The notes beneath the pieces were generated by a model that was not told the origin of the DNA, searched no databases, and saw only the letters and a program-made list of their open reading frames with translations. A DNA stretch of 64,000 bases from Paraphysomonas bandaiensis (Eukaryota; Chrysophyceae): assembly GCA_965644295.1 (NCBI GenBank), contig CBFFRP010000184.1, positions 1 to 64,000 on the forward strand, given 5' to 3'. Shown one piece after another: positions 34,574 through 47,300 of the stretch; the stretch's first letter is position 1, and each line of letters begins with the position of its first letter. Made by a program: the position numbers and the translations under genes.

Positions 34574-34719
34574 AGTTGAACTCCAAGGTATAAATAACGA
34601 TTAGAGATTACAGATGTAACATGTCGATACATTGGACTAAGTGTGTGGATATGCATTCATTCAAGATACGTCGTGCGTATGCAATAGAGAAACTACGGAA
34701 GCGAAGTTTATACCTCAAC
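34574..34719 (-). repeat. 5' LTR of nested copia element
   Basis: A 146-bp direct-repeat partner of 32137-32318, shorter by two internal blocks. Its inner end abuts the primer binding site with no gap. The LTR ends read GTTGA...TCAACT in the minus orientation, not the standard TG...CA, so the exact end may be off by a base or two. Confidence 0.85.
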
Positions 34720-34724
34720 TATGT

Positions 34725-35773
34725 TGTTAGCAGATAATTTTTTGTCCACTCATAGCCGAATACTTGTAGACGACTTGGGGTCCTGACGAATAAACAAACA
34801 TCTGGGGCAGATGGCTGCTTGCTGAAGTCAAGCATCCGGGCTGTTGAAGTTAGCAATAATTATTCAGAACATTTGATTCATCATATAATGGCACATTTAC
34901 TGAGTGCGTGTCCTCATTCTTCTCGTCTCTCTCCTTTCTACGCAGATACTTGTTCCATTCTAACTACATTTTTCGAAGGTTTAGAGGTCGCTTTTATTTT
35001 TTCGAAAATTAAGTTTTTTGTTGATGCTTCAGGAGTTATTTTCCTTCTGTTGTCGATGTTGTGCTCGGTGTCTGAATTGAGATACATGATGTCTATTTTT
35101 CCGTACACATAGCAATACTCAATAGAGACACTCTTTTTCCTGATCATGTATATATTATAGTGACGTATTGAAATCGTTAAGCAATACCACCTTTCAAGTA
35201 CAAGTTAGTATATAGGTCTTCGAATTCCTGACGAGTTTCGAGTGCGCATCGCAACTTTGTAATTAGCATCATCAGTGGAAGGCTCTCCCAGTTCTGCCAC
35301 GTTTCTGTTCCTTGAAATAATCAATTTCCCACACGCAAACTCTCGTGGTAAAATTTAAAACTAGCATGTTGCAACTCACCAATTTATATTTCGTTTCCCC
35401 ACGAAATCTTTCTTTTAACATCGCAAAGAAGTCGAAGTTCCTTAGGAGGGTCGTCATATGGAAGCATGTTCTCTCTTCAGCATTCGTCGACGATCTAGAT
35501 TGCTTCTGCCACGGGTTGAACTTCCTCAAAGATTGAGCTAATACAAGTATCCTTCCACTCCAACTACTTATCGAGATCCATCTCATGCTTTCTTTTACTA
35601 CTATTGACGCATTGTCTGCAGGCCTCCTTGGTTGATCCTTTAGACGTAAATGGTTTAGACTCTTGCGTAGGAGCTATACATAGAGTTTCTTAGTCCAGTT
35701 GATCACCCCGAACTTATTGAACATTGAAAGCTTCTTTCAGAATGAACTACCATCATATCAGTGTTTGCTTTAG
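34725..35773. other. Decayed retroelement-derived DNA
   Basis: This is the part of the old element between the nested insertion and its right LTR. Minus-strand frames at 34938-35147 and 35272-35586 have charged compositions that could be gag-derived, but no motif is conclusive. Confidence 0.4.
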
Positions 35774-36085
35774 GATGGTTAAAACTTTAATAACTGAATA
35801 TTGAATTCACTCAATAATAAATTTGTAAAATTATGATCAACATCACTTACCTTCTATTTTGTCAATCGCTGAATTTATACACTCCTTCTCCTACCAATCA
35901 ATATTATCAGGTCTTAGATAGGCAAGATCTTGTACGGTCAAAGTATTCTCAGATTTTCAAACATATTTCGCATCATATCATATTATTAATTCATATACTA
36001 CAGTTGTCAACTACTGTATGCAAGTAACGATCATAATTCGAATACCTTAAAAAAATGAAGCTTTTTACTTGATCACAAATACAAA
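35774..36085 (-). repeat. Right LTR-like repeat of the old copia element
   Basis: Direct-repeat partner of 29906-30120 (see that entry for shared blocks). It fits the 5' LTR in the minus orientation. I could not see a primer binding site next to it. Confidence 0.5.
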
Positions 36086-36486
36086 CATAACAGAGTACAT
36101 TCTTCTAGACTTACTTCGGACTCGTAAGAGAAGGCGTAATGAACGCGACCAGAGAGTTGAGAGATGGACTGGAAGTTTAAAGTATGTGAAATGTGAACGT
36201 ATATATGGTTGTGGAGGCTACTTATTTCTCTTCCGCGTTTATATGTAAATGGAATAGCTAAATGTAAGACGAAGGAGTATGGCTTGTAGTATTATTGTAT
36301 GTCATTACAATTGCTTGCACCAATTATATATATTCGTTATTGTACACATCAACATATATATGCATTACGATTATGAGTTGATAAAAAGTAAACGATTGAC
36401 CACTATGGAATATTCTACATGATTATCTGAGCACTGATAGCTACACAACATCTAGTTGTACACTAATACTTCATTTACTAAAATCT
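36086..36486. other. 3' flank of the giant gene
   Basis: A 400-bp AT-rich stretch between the old LTR and the stop codon (36487-36489, minus) of the giant gene. No gene is seen. Confidence 0.5.
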
Positions 36487-38380
36487 TCATTTCTTCTTTT
36501 TCACTTTCTTGGCCTCCAAATCTTCTTTCTGCTTGACTTGAATCTTCTTATTGGCTACCGTTAACCATTTTGCGCTAGCGTTCTGCCACTCTGATTCCGA
36601 CGCCTTTATTCTCCCTGCAAGCTCCGAACGAATACGAGCAATGTTATCCGCCGCTAGAGCCTTACGACGACTCATTTCAGCATTCTGAATGGCCTCTTGT
36701 CTATCAAAATTCACCCGCGCCTGAGCAACATCACTTGCACGGCCATCTCTAGCTCTTTTGGCTTCGTCTCGGGCCTGTTGTTCGAGCTCAGCAATATGAG
36801 CTCGGTGTGCTTGTATCATCTCAGTTGGTGCAGCACCCTGCTCGTCTCGGGCACGCTTCTCCTCCTTGTCGAATTCCTTTCTCTTTTCCAACTTACTCTT
36901 TTCCAATTCTGCCTGTCTGGTCTCGATCTCAAGGGTAGATCGGTCATTTCCTGCAGCAATGTTCAACTCAAACGCTTTCCTTTCCCGATCTAGTTGGGCC
37001 TCTTTATCTTTAACATAATCCTGCAGATCAGTTTGTACTCTCCGTATCTTAATTGCAGCTTCAGCCTCGAGCGTTCTACGGTCATTGTTAAGATCCTGCC
37101 CCCGGGTGAGTAGCTCATTTCCTTCGATTCTCATGGCGGCACCGAAATACCAATCGTCGGTTTCGGGCATTTGAGAAAGTGCAGTTTGTAGATCTTGTCT
37201 AATCTGTTCGCTTCGGCTGCGAAACTTCGTTTCCAAGCTCTCCTTAGCTAAACGAATCCATCTTTGGGCAAGAGCTGTAGTGGCAGCATTCACATTCACC
37301 TCACCAAACTGCTCCTCCAGAGCTTTCTTCATCTCAGCTGCTTTCTCCGCATCAGAAACTACTTTTCCAACCGCTTCTTTCGCTTTCTTCATCTTCAACT
37401 GTCGCATTCGTTGAGCATATTTATCCATTTGTTTTCGGGCATCTTCACGTGGAAAACTCCCCCCTAACTTCTTTCTCGCAGCATCAAGCCATTTGCTCAT
37501 CATGCGCCCTTCTGGTGAGTTGCGGTTGACAACCATTGGATCAAATACTTGGTCATCACCCTCATCATCTGAAGAAATGTCTTCCGGTCGAGTGATACGT
37601 GTTGCTCCTGGCTCCCGACCAGCCCTCATTAGCCGGTCCTGCTCAATGGCGTCTTCGCACACAGTACAACGAGTACAATATTCAGCATGGGACCGGAAAA
37701 ATGCTTTCCATAGTTGTGGATCAAGCTCATTCGGCGTATAGTGGTCTTCGAACATCGCAATCAACCGATCAATAGCATATGGATCTGGCTTTCCATGCGT
37801 CGCCAGGTGACAAACAAGCCGTACATTATTCACTTGGGGCGTTCGACCACAGAGCTCACAAGCCAGCTTGATGTGCTGATCTATGATCCCACGTACAAGC
37901 TTCGCAAATGCTCGACGCTTTCGGGCTTTCGCTAGCCATAATCGGGCTATCGCAAGATTGGTTCCTTCTAAAGGCTGCCGTGACCAGTTTCTCCTAGCAT
38001 TTTCCAATTCATCCTCCTCGTCGCTTGATATATCTTCTCTGTCCCCCGCCCGTCGCATGCCCTCTCCCATTGCCATCAATTCAGCATACACATCTCTCAC
38101 ATATTCAACAACTGGCCTACCGTCATGACCAGGGTTTTCCAGTGACCTTGGAGTGATTAGCTCGACCAGGTGCTGCAAAATCCACGGACGATTACGTTCT
38201 AAAAACCGATGTCGAAATCGCTCTGAATTGAGAGCCTGTAATTCCATTCTCTCTTGCTCCAAATCCTGTTGACGGCCTTCACCAATCGCCAGTTTCGCAG
38301 CCACGTCATCATCAACTGTTCCTTCAATTTGCTTCGTTACCCACATTCCGCGCCATCCAATACGCAATATTTTAACATCC
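36487..38380 (-). other. Giant protein: cytosolic tail with Cys/His cluster and coiled coil
   Basis: About 630 residues follow the last span, rich in Arg, Glu and Lys. A possible metal site lies at about 37640-37870: CELC, then CHLATH, then CTRCTVC. Several acidic patches (ISSDEED, ISSDDEGDD) look like casein-kinase-2-type sites. The last 280 residues are predicted coiled coil and end in a Lys-rich stop. Confidence 0.75.
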
Positions 38381-41300
38381 CCAAGCCTTCTCAAAACAAT
38401 GCCCATAATCTCCCCGCCAATTATCATCACTACTATAAGTAAGCAGGCAACGGGGTCTGCAAACGGATTGTAGAGGTTCTTGACATAGATGGTCATGCCG
38501 AATATATTCATAATCATACCCATTGAGAACAAAGTGACAATGAAATAGTACTGTGATGAAAAGCAAAGCATATCCAACGTCTGAAAGCCCTCCGATATCG
38601 ATTCGTCTAATAAAGAGCTCCGTAACATCCATCTATGTTCTCTGACACTGAACCGATACCGCTGGTACGATACGTAATCGTAAACCTTCCAACCATGCAC
38701 AAGTTCCTGTGTATTCAACAGAAATACATCCATGGCAAGCAAAAATGGAATAATATACAAGGCAAAGAGAATGTAATATATCATTTGATTTTCAAGAATA
38801 CCATAGAGTGGGGCAATTTGTATCTCGTCATAAAAAATGAGCAAAATAACGTTGATGATGGGAAAAATAAAGAGAGCAGACACTTCCGTCGAATAACCAG
38901 AAAAGCTGTCCAGTAGAGGTTCGATTCCTTCACTCTCCAATTCAATCTCCTCATTTATTCGACGCCATTCAAGTTCCTCTTCGGCTTTCTCCTCTCGAGT
39001 CATTCGGCGATTGCTTCCGTAGCTTCTTTTGAGTTGCATCATCCAACGGGGCCAAAGCTTATTCACTTCGCCAATAGTAGGATCTAAGTACATTCGCTCG
39101 ACAACCATGACGCATAATTCGACAAAGTATGACAATATGAAATCAGAAAAGTCATCTGCTCCCATTGTTATCAGCCCCTCAGTAACTGTGTAAAGAATAA
39201 CAAGAGGGTTGATCATCAACATTTCTTTAAGCATATCTTCGAAGAAGTAGTCCATCCATTTTTGGCAAACTTTGAACAGAATGATATACATGTAGACATC
39301 ATCCCCGAAAGTAGATGAAAAACTAAATTCAATTATAACCATCATAAAGAGTTCCAGTAACATTGATGCGAGCATCAGATGAGCGCGTTTCCATATCATC
39401 GGTGTCCATATCGGAGATGGTGCAATAAGCTCATCTTCATCGCCATTACCATCTTGAACATCTGGGATAACCTCTTCGGCATACACATCATCATCTCCGT
39501 GTTCATCTGTCCACTTGGGAATAATAAGGCGTGCAGATAAAAACGTGATATACAACCCCATGCCCATGAAGCATGTCCCCATTCTCCCAACTCTGTATAA
39601 ATTAATTCGTGAAAGATCAAGTGTCAATGAATCCGACCAGTCACCAGGAATATCTTCAAAGCAAGTAGCTGAAGGTTCTTCAACAGGGTCAGGAGAGCAT
39701 AATGTACCACCATCTTCGTAGGACGAAAGCCACGCAGATATCCACACCGCCCCAATGAGAACAGGAGTTACTGCAAGCGTACACCCCACAATAGGGGCCT
39801 CTGATATAATATGATACAGAATATAAGAGTGGAAGGCGGGTGGGTGCCGTAGCTTCGTCAGTGCGCGGTTAATGGCCCATACAATGACTGCCACGGTAAT
39901 TGACAACAACCCAACCATGGTAAAAAAGAACATGTAGACATCAGCCGTAAATTCAAACATATTCAATAGCTCGAACCACCACAACGCCTTGTATCTGATT
40001 TCTAATTGATATTCACTTGTGGCAATATCTTCATTGAAGTCAGTGACGCACTGAGGGATACCCTGCTTCTCAAGATTTTTTTGCTCGGAACTTCCTGACG
40101 TAAGTGTGTGGCACTGAAAGTCCGGCAAATACGAAATAATTGCTACAACCAAACGTTTATAACCCTGAGTAACTTGATAGTACTGGATAGTTAGTCTCAC
40201 TTGCCTAGGCACGACGTTGTTTAAGCCGTCTGCTTCTTCATCTACAGTTACTGGAAGTGCTTCGAATGTACCGCGAAGTTTATCGAGGTATGAACTTCTT
40301 CCCCAGCGCTTTGTGTAATTTCTAGAAAAATCCGGATTTTGTTTAAAGACAGATTCGTAGTCTTTGGGGGCAACTGGTTCTTTAGTTAAGTAAAATATTG
40401 CTTCTCCACCTTCCATCTCAAACCATCTAGGCTGTCCAGCAGGAACATCTATTTGCTCCTCGAATATGCACTCCAAAATAGCCCCCCTATGCTTGGACGT
40501 AAACCACTCCACCTCTTTTTGATTGATGACTCGAGTAACTTCGTCTTTCGGGACCACATTATAGCATTTATCAGCAGTGGGATATATCTGATTGTCCCAA
40601 ATGTACTGGCTCACAGGTTTCGTAACTTCGTAATCAATGATTTTGCAATCAGGGTGTGTTTCAAGCATTTTGCTGATAGACATGTAACTGTCAAACCCTT
40701 TACAGTTGCTAAAAAATGGAAAATACGGCAAACCCAAGTATGGGTTTTCACCCGTGTCATCTCCTACAATAAACCAATCAGCGCTTTGCTGCACATCAGT
40801 GAACGGATCTGGCACAGCATACAGGTCCTCACTAACTTCTTCTAGGTCTGGAACAGTGACATACTCTTCAAAAGTGAGAGACGAGTTAGGGTTCTGTTCA
40901 ATATAATCGAAATAGTTCAGTCGTTCTCTAGCCTCATATCTTTCAGAATACTGAGGATCACCAACAAAGAGGTCCGAATTTCTGTTAATTAAAACTTTGT
41001 TTTCAAAACGAACACTTGTGGTGCCAGGAGCACCACCGATGGGCTCTCCAGGCAGCCGATACACTTCAGTGGGCAAGTTCAACGGTGGCTCCATAAACTC
41101 AAAGTCTTCGGCGTTGATAATTGCCATAAAGGCAGCACGAGAAGGATGGGAGGCTGTGTATTTCGCACGCCCGGGCGAATGCACATTGATGTCACCTTTG
41201 TTCGGAACATAACCATCGAAAGCTGTATAGTAAATTCCATTCAGTAGTTCCATGACAACTGTCAGTTCAACATGCTCCAATGCTATAATACTTATCTGTT

Positions 41301-44300
41301 GAAAATCGTGCTTATTGTCAGGAAACCCCGCGTCAACTCTGTCGCTGGTGAAGTAGTAGGGCAAACTATGTCTCTCACACTGACAGCACCCGGGAGTCAT
41401 TTCATAGAAGTCGTAGTTAGGATCCGAATAAAGCCTCCACTCTTCATCCTCAACCCATGTTGATTCTTCTTGCTTGTCAGCACCTTCTGCAATTGGCCCA
41501 TCAGGGCCATTCCTGGTGTCAATTTCCCACACTAACTTTGGATATGTTCTATCTTCACAGAAGAAAGGGATTTGCCGACATTTATATAAGTCAGGTTCCA
41601 TGAAGCGAACATCTACATAAGGTGAATCACAAGGAACTTTGGTTCCGTTAACCATGACACACGATTCAAGCTTATAGCGGTTCAGACATTCTTCATACTT
41701 CTCTTCTTGAAGAGCAAGACTCGGAGTTGTGCAAACTGGTGGCTCGGACAGGTAATCACAGATATAACGCGTGGGGCAAGGCTTGCAGTCCACATAGACA
41801 GCCCATACATAGTGGTCGCCATAAGTTAAATTAGTTTCAAGGCCGGACATATCCAGCGTGAAGGTCGCAACTTCGAAAGCTTCCAATACAACAGTACCCA
41901 CAGTATACGTCTCCTCTCCCAGCTGACTGTCTGCACCTCCTAGTTCCCAAAAGTCTGTCATATTCTGTAAATATGGCTTGGAATCATTATACCAATTAGG
42001 AACAACATTCACACGACGCAATACGTCAACCCCAGTCGACAAACAGTCTTCTACACTGATCGATCTTACCACAGAAACTGTACCATTTGGACACTTGTGA
42101 AGCCGCTCACATTCACACACATCATGTCTACCAGGCCCAAGCTCCATATCACCGGTCACCGACATCTGCATCTCCAGCCAAACAAGATCCTCCAATCTTT
42201 CTCCGAATTCCTCAAGAGCTCTAATTGATTTATATAAATCAAATGTATACGGGTCCATTTCAGTGCGTTCAGACAATCCGACTTCCTCTAATTGATTATT
42301 CCATTCTGCTTCCACGGCACTTTTAAGTTCGGGATATGTAGAAAAGTTAAGCATCTCAGTCCAAGTGAATTGCACCTCCAGTCCACTATTCAAATTCAAC
42401 GTTCCATTCATACGAGGTCCGATTGAGGGTTTAGAATCCTTAAATTCTAAGGCGCCAGATGTCATCGTAATCTTTCCGTCTGGCATATCAGCAGAAAACT
42501 CACATATGGTAGAAGTTTTATGAATTCTCTCAAACCACACATCACGGTTACCAGTATAAGGTGGGTTGATAGACCCAATACCAAGATCGTCAAGTGGCAC
42601 GTCAGAAGTGCATTTCCACAAACGATATATTGCCATCATAACTCTAAAATAGGTGGCACAATCGCACTCTGCTCTGAAAATAGCCTGATCCACTAGTCGC
42701 CATTTATGATCACGTGCACACATACTATTTTGTGAGGTAGCTTGGTTAACTATACTAGGGCGATAGTATTTTCCATCATCATATCCTGTCAAGGTGGAAT
42801 CATTTTGGTAAGGAGCACGACCGGGAACAGCTTCAGCCAAATATTCAATATGAATATTAAGAAGTTCTTCACCTTCAGGAAGCCACTCGACAACATACCG
42901 CAATTTCAATTCGCTGTCTACACCATCTTTACACCTCAAATCATGTAGCGACAGCGTTCTGACATCATCGTTTCCGATATACGCAACATTGCGAGTGTCG
43001 CGATAAGGATCGGCAGTCTCAGGGTCAATATTTCTGTTTGTTGCATCGTTAGCACGAGTTCCTAACGTCGCACTACCAGTTCCCGACGGGCAAAAATGAT
43101 CAGCGGGACATTCGTTTCTGAAAGCTTGACCAAGTCCCGTTCCATCACCACAAACATAACCTGCCGGACAAAGCATCTTAAATTGCCCCAATGCGGAAGG
43201 TAAGTTCGTATCTGGAGTTGTACCGAAATCGCATACGTATCCTTCTCTACATTGATACGCCGTACTTCTTTCTGATGAAGTCATTTCATCACATATAAAC
43301 CCTTCCGGACATGTTTCTGCTTCGGACTCAGCGCTAACAGAAGAGGCTTGATAACATATCTGGTCTGCTTCGCATGTTCCAGGATACAAAACATCCAGGC
43401 CCCGTAAAATATATTGCTGTACTCCCGTTGGATCATAGTTGGGATCTGTATACACGTACTCATCGACCCCCGTGTCACTCTCTCTGTATCGTGAAGCATT
43501 CATCAGTCTTATACCTTTCGTGCAATTGTAAGCTGGTTCATATCTTCTTGCGTGAGGTAAGTCAATACTCATTGATCCTTTACCAAAGAATCCGTCATAT
43601 ACATCTGTTCCGTAACCTTGATGCTCCTCGCCTTTCTGAATGAAATAAGTTGGACCGTAATAATCAGATATACGTTGATACAACGACGAGCCTAATCTCT
43701 GCGCGTTATAGTAGCATTTAGCCTGCTGCTGATACTTGACAGATGCTTGATCAGTTGTACGAAAATGAGCACCGCGTCCCAATATATCGATGTAAGGGGG
43801 GACCAATTCTCCAAAGAAATAAATTTGATTGACTGGGTCAAGGGTGCCATCCGAATATCCGGGGTTTAACTTCAAGCATTCAAAATCACTGTATCGAGGG
43901 GGCATATCAAACTCACCAAAATAATATTCAACAACAGGGTTTCCATCTTTCTTCACAATTGGTTCAAAAGGGGTTGGTAAGTCATCCCAAGAGCACGGCA
44001 TCGTCATACCCTCAACTGCGCATACAGTGCCAGTTGGACATCGAATACATTCTCCCCTCTCTCGTAGACCATAGTTCTTCGACCAAGTTCCCTGAGGACA
44101 TGCTACACAAGGGAGGCCATCTTCTTCTACTGTGGAGCGGAAAGTTCCTGGCACACACAAATCAGCTATCATCTGGCCTTCGTTTACACAAGATGTCCCA
44201 GGTGGACATGGATAACATGTCGTAGTTTCGATTGTCGGAGCATAGTACCCTGGTAAGCATTGTGCAGGCCGAATTGTACCCTCCAGCTCAGCATACCAAC

Positions 44301-47300
44301 CCAATGGAGATGGAATTGGTGTCGCGGTACCTAAAGGACAGTAAAACCCAGTTGGACAAAGGCCAGAACCCTGGGGTGTGGCCGAAGCCGCTTCACAAAA
44401 GAAACCTTCAGTGCAAAGTTGGGCGTTTCTAAAATTCCCTTTCTCAACCTCTGCAAACCCAACTCCTTTTAGGCAATAAGTACCTGGGGAACATGGGTAA
44501 GGTCGCAAAGTTGTATCATTTCTAAAAGGATCCGCTGTTATGGTTCCATTCGGGCAGTAGTACCCGGCAGGACACTGGTGATTCGGAGCACGCAGTCCTT
44601 CTTCACTACATGCAAAGCCTGGTGGGCATATAGCAGGTCCTACTCGACCAAATCCAGGGCATATGAAGCCCCTAGGACAAATCGTACATTTTAACATCGC
44701 TATCTGGCCATTGAAGTGGCCTGGTGGGCAAGGTAACGGATCCCAATGGCCGTCGCGCGGACAATACGTTCCCACCGGACATGCTAGTTTCACTCCAAAT
44801 GGGCAGTAAAACCCCTGAGGACACTCTCCAGCACCAACAGGATCAGCACTTCCTTCCGGGCAATACATGCTCTCGAAGCAAGGCTGAGGAGTAGTAAAAT
44901 TCTTCATGTTGCCCTCATCTACTCCAACACCTGGATGACAATACATACCAGCAGGGCAAGGTACTGGACGTCGGAGTTTGAACTTACTGGCAGAATAGTC
45001 GAAGGCATAATCAGTGGCTGGAAAGTCCTCGGCATCTTCGTATTTTAGACAAGTATCATCTAAACAAAATCTTCCCCGCAGAGGCGTAAAAGGAGAATCT
45101 GTAGCAAGTGGTAGTAAATGACGCTCTTGCCAAAACCTAGACGGCTCATCAGATGCTTGTAAACCATAGTCATCAGTCTCATTAGTCCAACAACCTTCAT
45201 TTCTAGCACCAAGGTGGAGACTATGCCCATATGCAATTCGCCCTCTTCGTAGGGTTGATGTTCTTTCAGCATGAGAAAGAGACGGATATAACTCAGACGA
45301 TAAGTCAGGATGACCGCACGTCGTAGCGGAAGTAGCTGTTCCTTCCAGACAGAAGTGCCCTTCAGGGCATGGATTATCTGCAATCGTAATACCAGTAACT
45401 TCACATACAAAACCCGCGGGACAAATTCGAGGAACTTGCATACCCTCTTCTGGGCATACGTAGCCAACGGGACAACGCAAGCAGTCGCTTTGAGCAACTT
45501 TTGGATTGTAGGTACCCTTGGGGCACAGTGTGAAATTCGTATTGAACTCTCCAGGACAAAAGGTGCCCGCTGGGCATGGAATTACACTCTGCTGAGGACA
45601 ATAATGTCCCGTCTCGCATTTTACATTGAAAGTATAGACACGGCGATTATTGGTGTAATCTTGTCCATTGTTAGAAACTTCTATGAACACTTCACCAGGC
45701 TGTATACCAGGTGATGTATGAGCCGCTCGCTCATGGGGAGTATTAAAGGATTGTGAACGGTACTCGCGAAGATAGGCATGGTCTGGCTGCCGCTCAGGCA
45801 TACGTGCAGTGAAACAAAGAAGTAAACTCTCCGATAAAAACGTCGGAACAGAAACGAATTCGCCGATCCTACACCTAAGTTGCGTTGAGTTCACAAAACC
45901 AGCTCCTTTGATAACTACTGGATTTCTTGTATCAATAAAACCTTCATTCGGTAAAAGCGAATCCACTCTGGCATCCTCTTGGTAAAGGTACGCTATCCCA
46001 CTATCAGTAAAATCCTGTCCATTGTTACTTACTTCGACAGTCACAAGCAAGGACATGTACAGTGGAAATCTATATGCCGAAGGGAACAGCAAACGATCAG
46101 GCAAACCTTTGGAATTAAAAGCATCCTCGCCTTGCCAAACAGGGTCAGGATATCGATTTCGAACTTCCGACAGCGCCATTAGTCTTAACCCACCACTTGT
46201 GTCTTCATCTAGAGGAGGCGAAGGACATATGATATAATTTGAACTCACAAATTTTCCGGGAATGTCAGAGTAACCAAACCGACAAGTTAACCTAGATGAA
46301 TTAACAAAACCCACTCCATATACATTGACTAAGGAGCCAGCAGTCGTCGCCGGGCCGGAAACAGGGAATATTCTACTCAAAGCTGGATCGTTATAAAAGA
46401 AAAATGGTACTCTAGAGGCCGTATAATCTTGGTCATTGATGGACACTTCAAAAGGATAAACTCCTGCAGGATGCGGGGGAGCATAGCATTGAATGTTTCC
46501 AACATCTTTCAAGAAAGCTTGTACAGCAATGGAACCAAATTTACATCTCAATTCGTCAGTTTCATTGAATGGGCCACCAGACACAAGGACAGAAAAATTA
46601 CCAGATGTCGGTCCCAGAGGCGGAGACAGCCTCGTAATCGAGATTTCATTATCGTACGAGTATATTATACTGCTATAATCTTCTTCTACAGTTTGTACTT
46701 CCGACACTATATTCTCTGCAGGGTCATCTCTAAAGTATCCATTATTACTGACTTTTAAACTTACAGATCTTTCTGACGAGGTGGGAGATATACATATGAT
46801 TAAAGAAGAATTGATGTAGTGTGCAACTGGTACAACCATGTCTTTCCTGTCACCAAATCGACAGGCTAACTGTGACGACTTGATGAAATTCTTACCATGA
46901 ATCAGCACTTCAGTTCCCCCCCGTCGGGGGCCGTGATTAGGAATGATCGCATACACCTCGGTTTCAGGAATATAATCAAAGGTAACATTATCAACCGACC
47001 AATCTTGGCCGTTTAAGTTGACTCGTACTTGCACAGTGGAGCCATTTCTCTCGTCGAAGCCGTTTTGTTTGGTGTTGATATCCATATGCCAACCCAACCC
47101 CAGTGAATCTTCCACGGGAGTTAGCAGTGGAACATCAATAACCTCATATGTTGAACCACTGTACTCAATTGCCTTCGCGATTATATTCCATGTAAACGAG
47201 CTGCTATCAATAACAGCTGATCCAGTTGAATTAGCTGTTGCTTCCAGAAATGTAATATCATAAGAATAACCACCAAGTACAAAGCCCAGGTTTTCAACAT

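Larger units (their letters stand above)
32137..34719 (-). mobile_element. Nested Ty1/copia-type LTR element, 2,583 bp, internally deleted
   Basis: The element runs on the minus strand and is bounded by a 5-bp direct repeat TATGT (32132-32136 and 34720-34724). LTRs are 34574-34719 (5') and 32137-32318 (3'). A primer binding site abuts the 5' LTR and a polypurine tract abuts the 3' LTR. The interior holds a gag/protease frame and the last part of RNase H; integrase and most of reverse transcriptase are missing, so mobility would need help from another element. It lies within the older copia remnant, so it inserted later. An inverted copy of its own gag region lies directly inside the primer binding site. 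Confidence 0.85.
29906..36085 (-). mobile_element. Old Ty1/copia retrotransposon, decayed, host of a nested element
   Basis: Two diverged direct repeats (29906-30120 and 35774-36085) flank the region and fit the 3' and 5' LTRs of a minus-strand element. Just inside the left repeat, on the minus strand, lie remains of copia reverse transcriptase/RNase H (30330-30943). The right part (34.8-35.7 kb) has broken minus-strand frames of unclear, possibly gag, origin. The 2.58-kb element at 32137-34719 interrupts it. Exact ends and target duplication could not be resolved because of divergence. The region between 31.1 and 32.1 kb has no intact frame; it includes a diverged 42-bp direct duplication (about 31987-32028 and 32064-32105). 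Confidence 0.6.

Noticed and set aside
36487-46000. Numerous plus-strand ORFs opposite the giant gene
   Set aside because: They lie antisense to a clear coding frame and show no motif; the GC and codon pattern of the real frame creates them.
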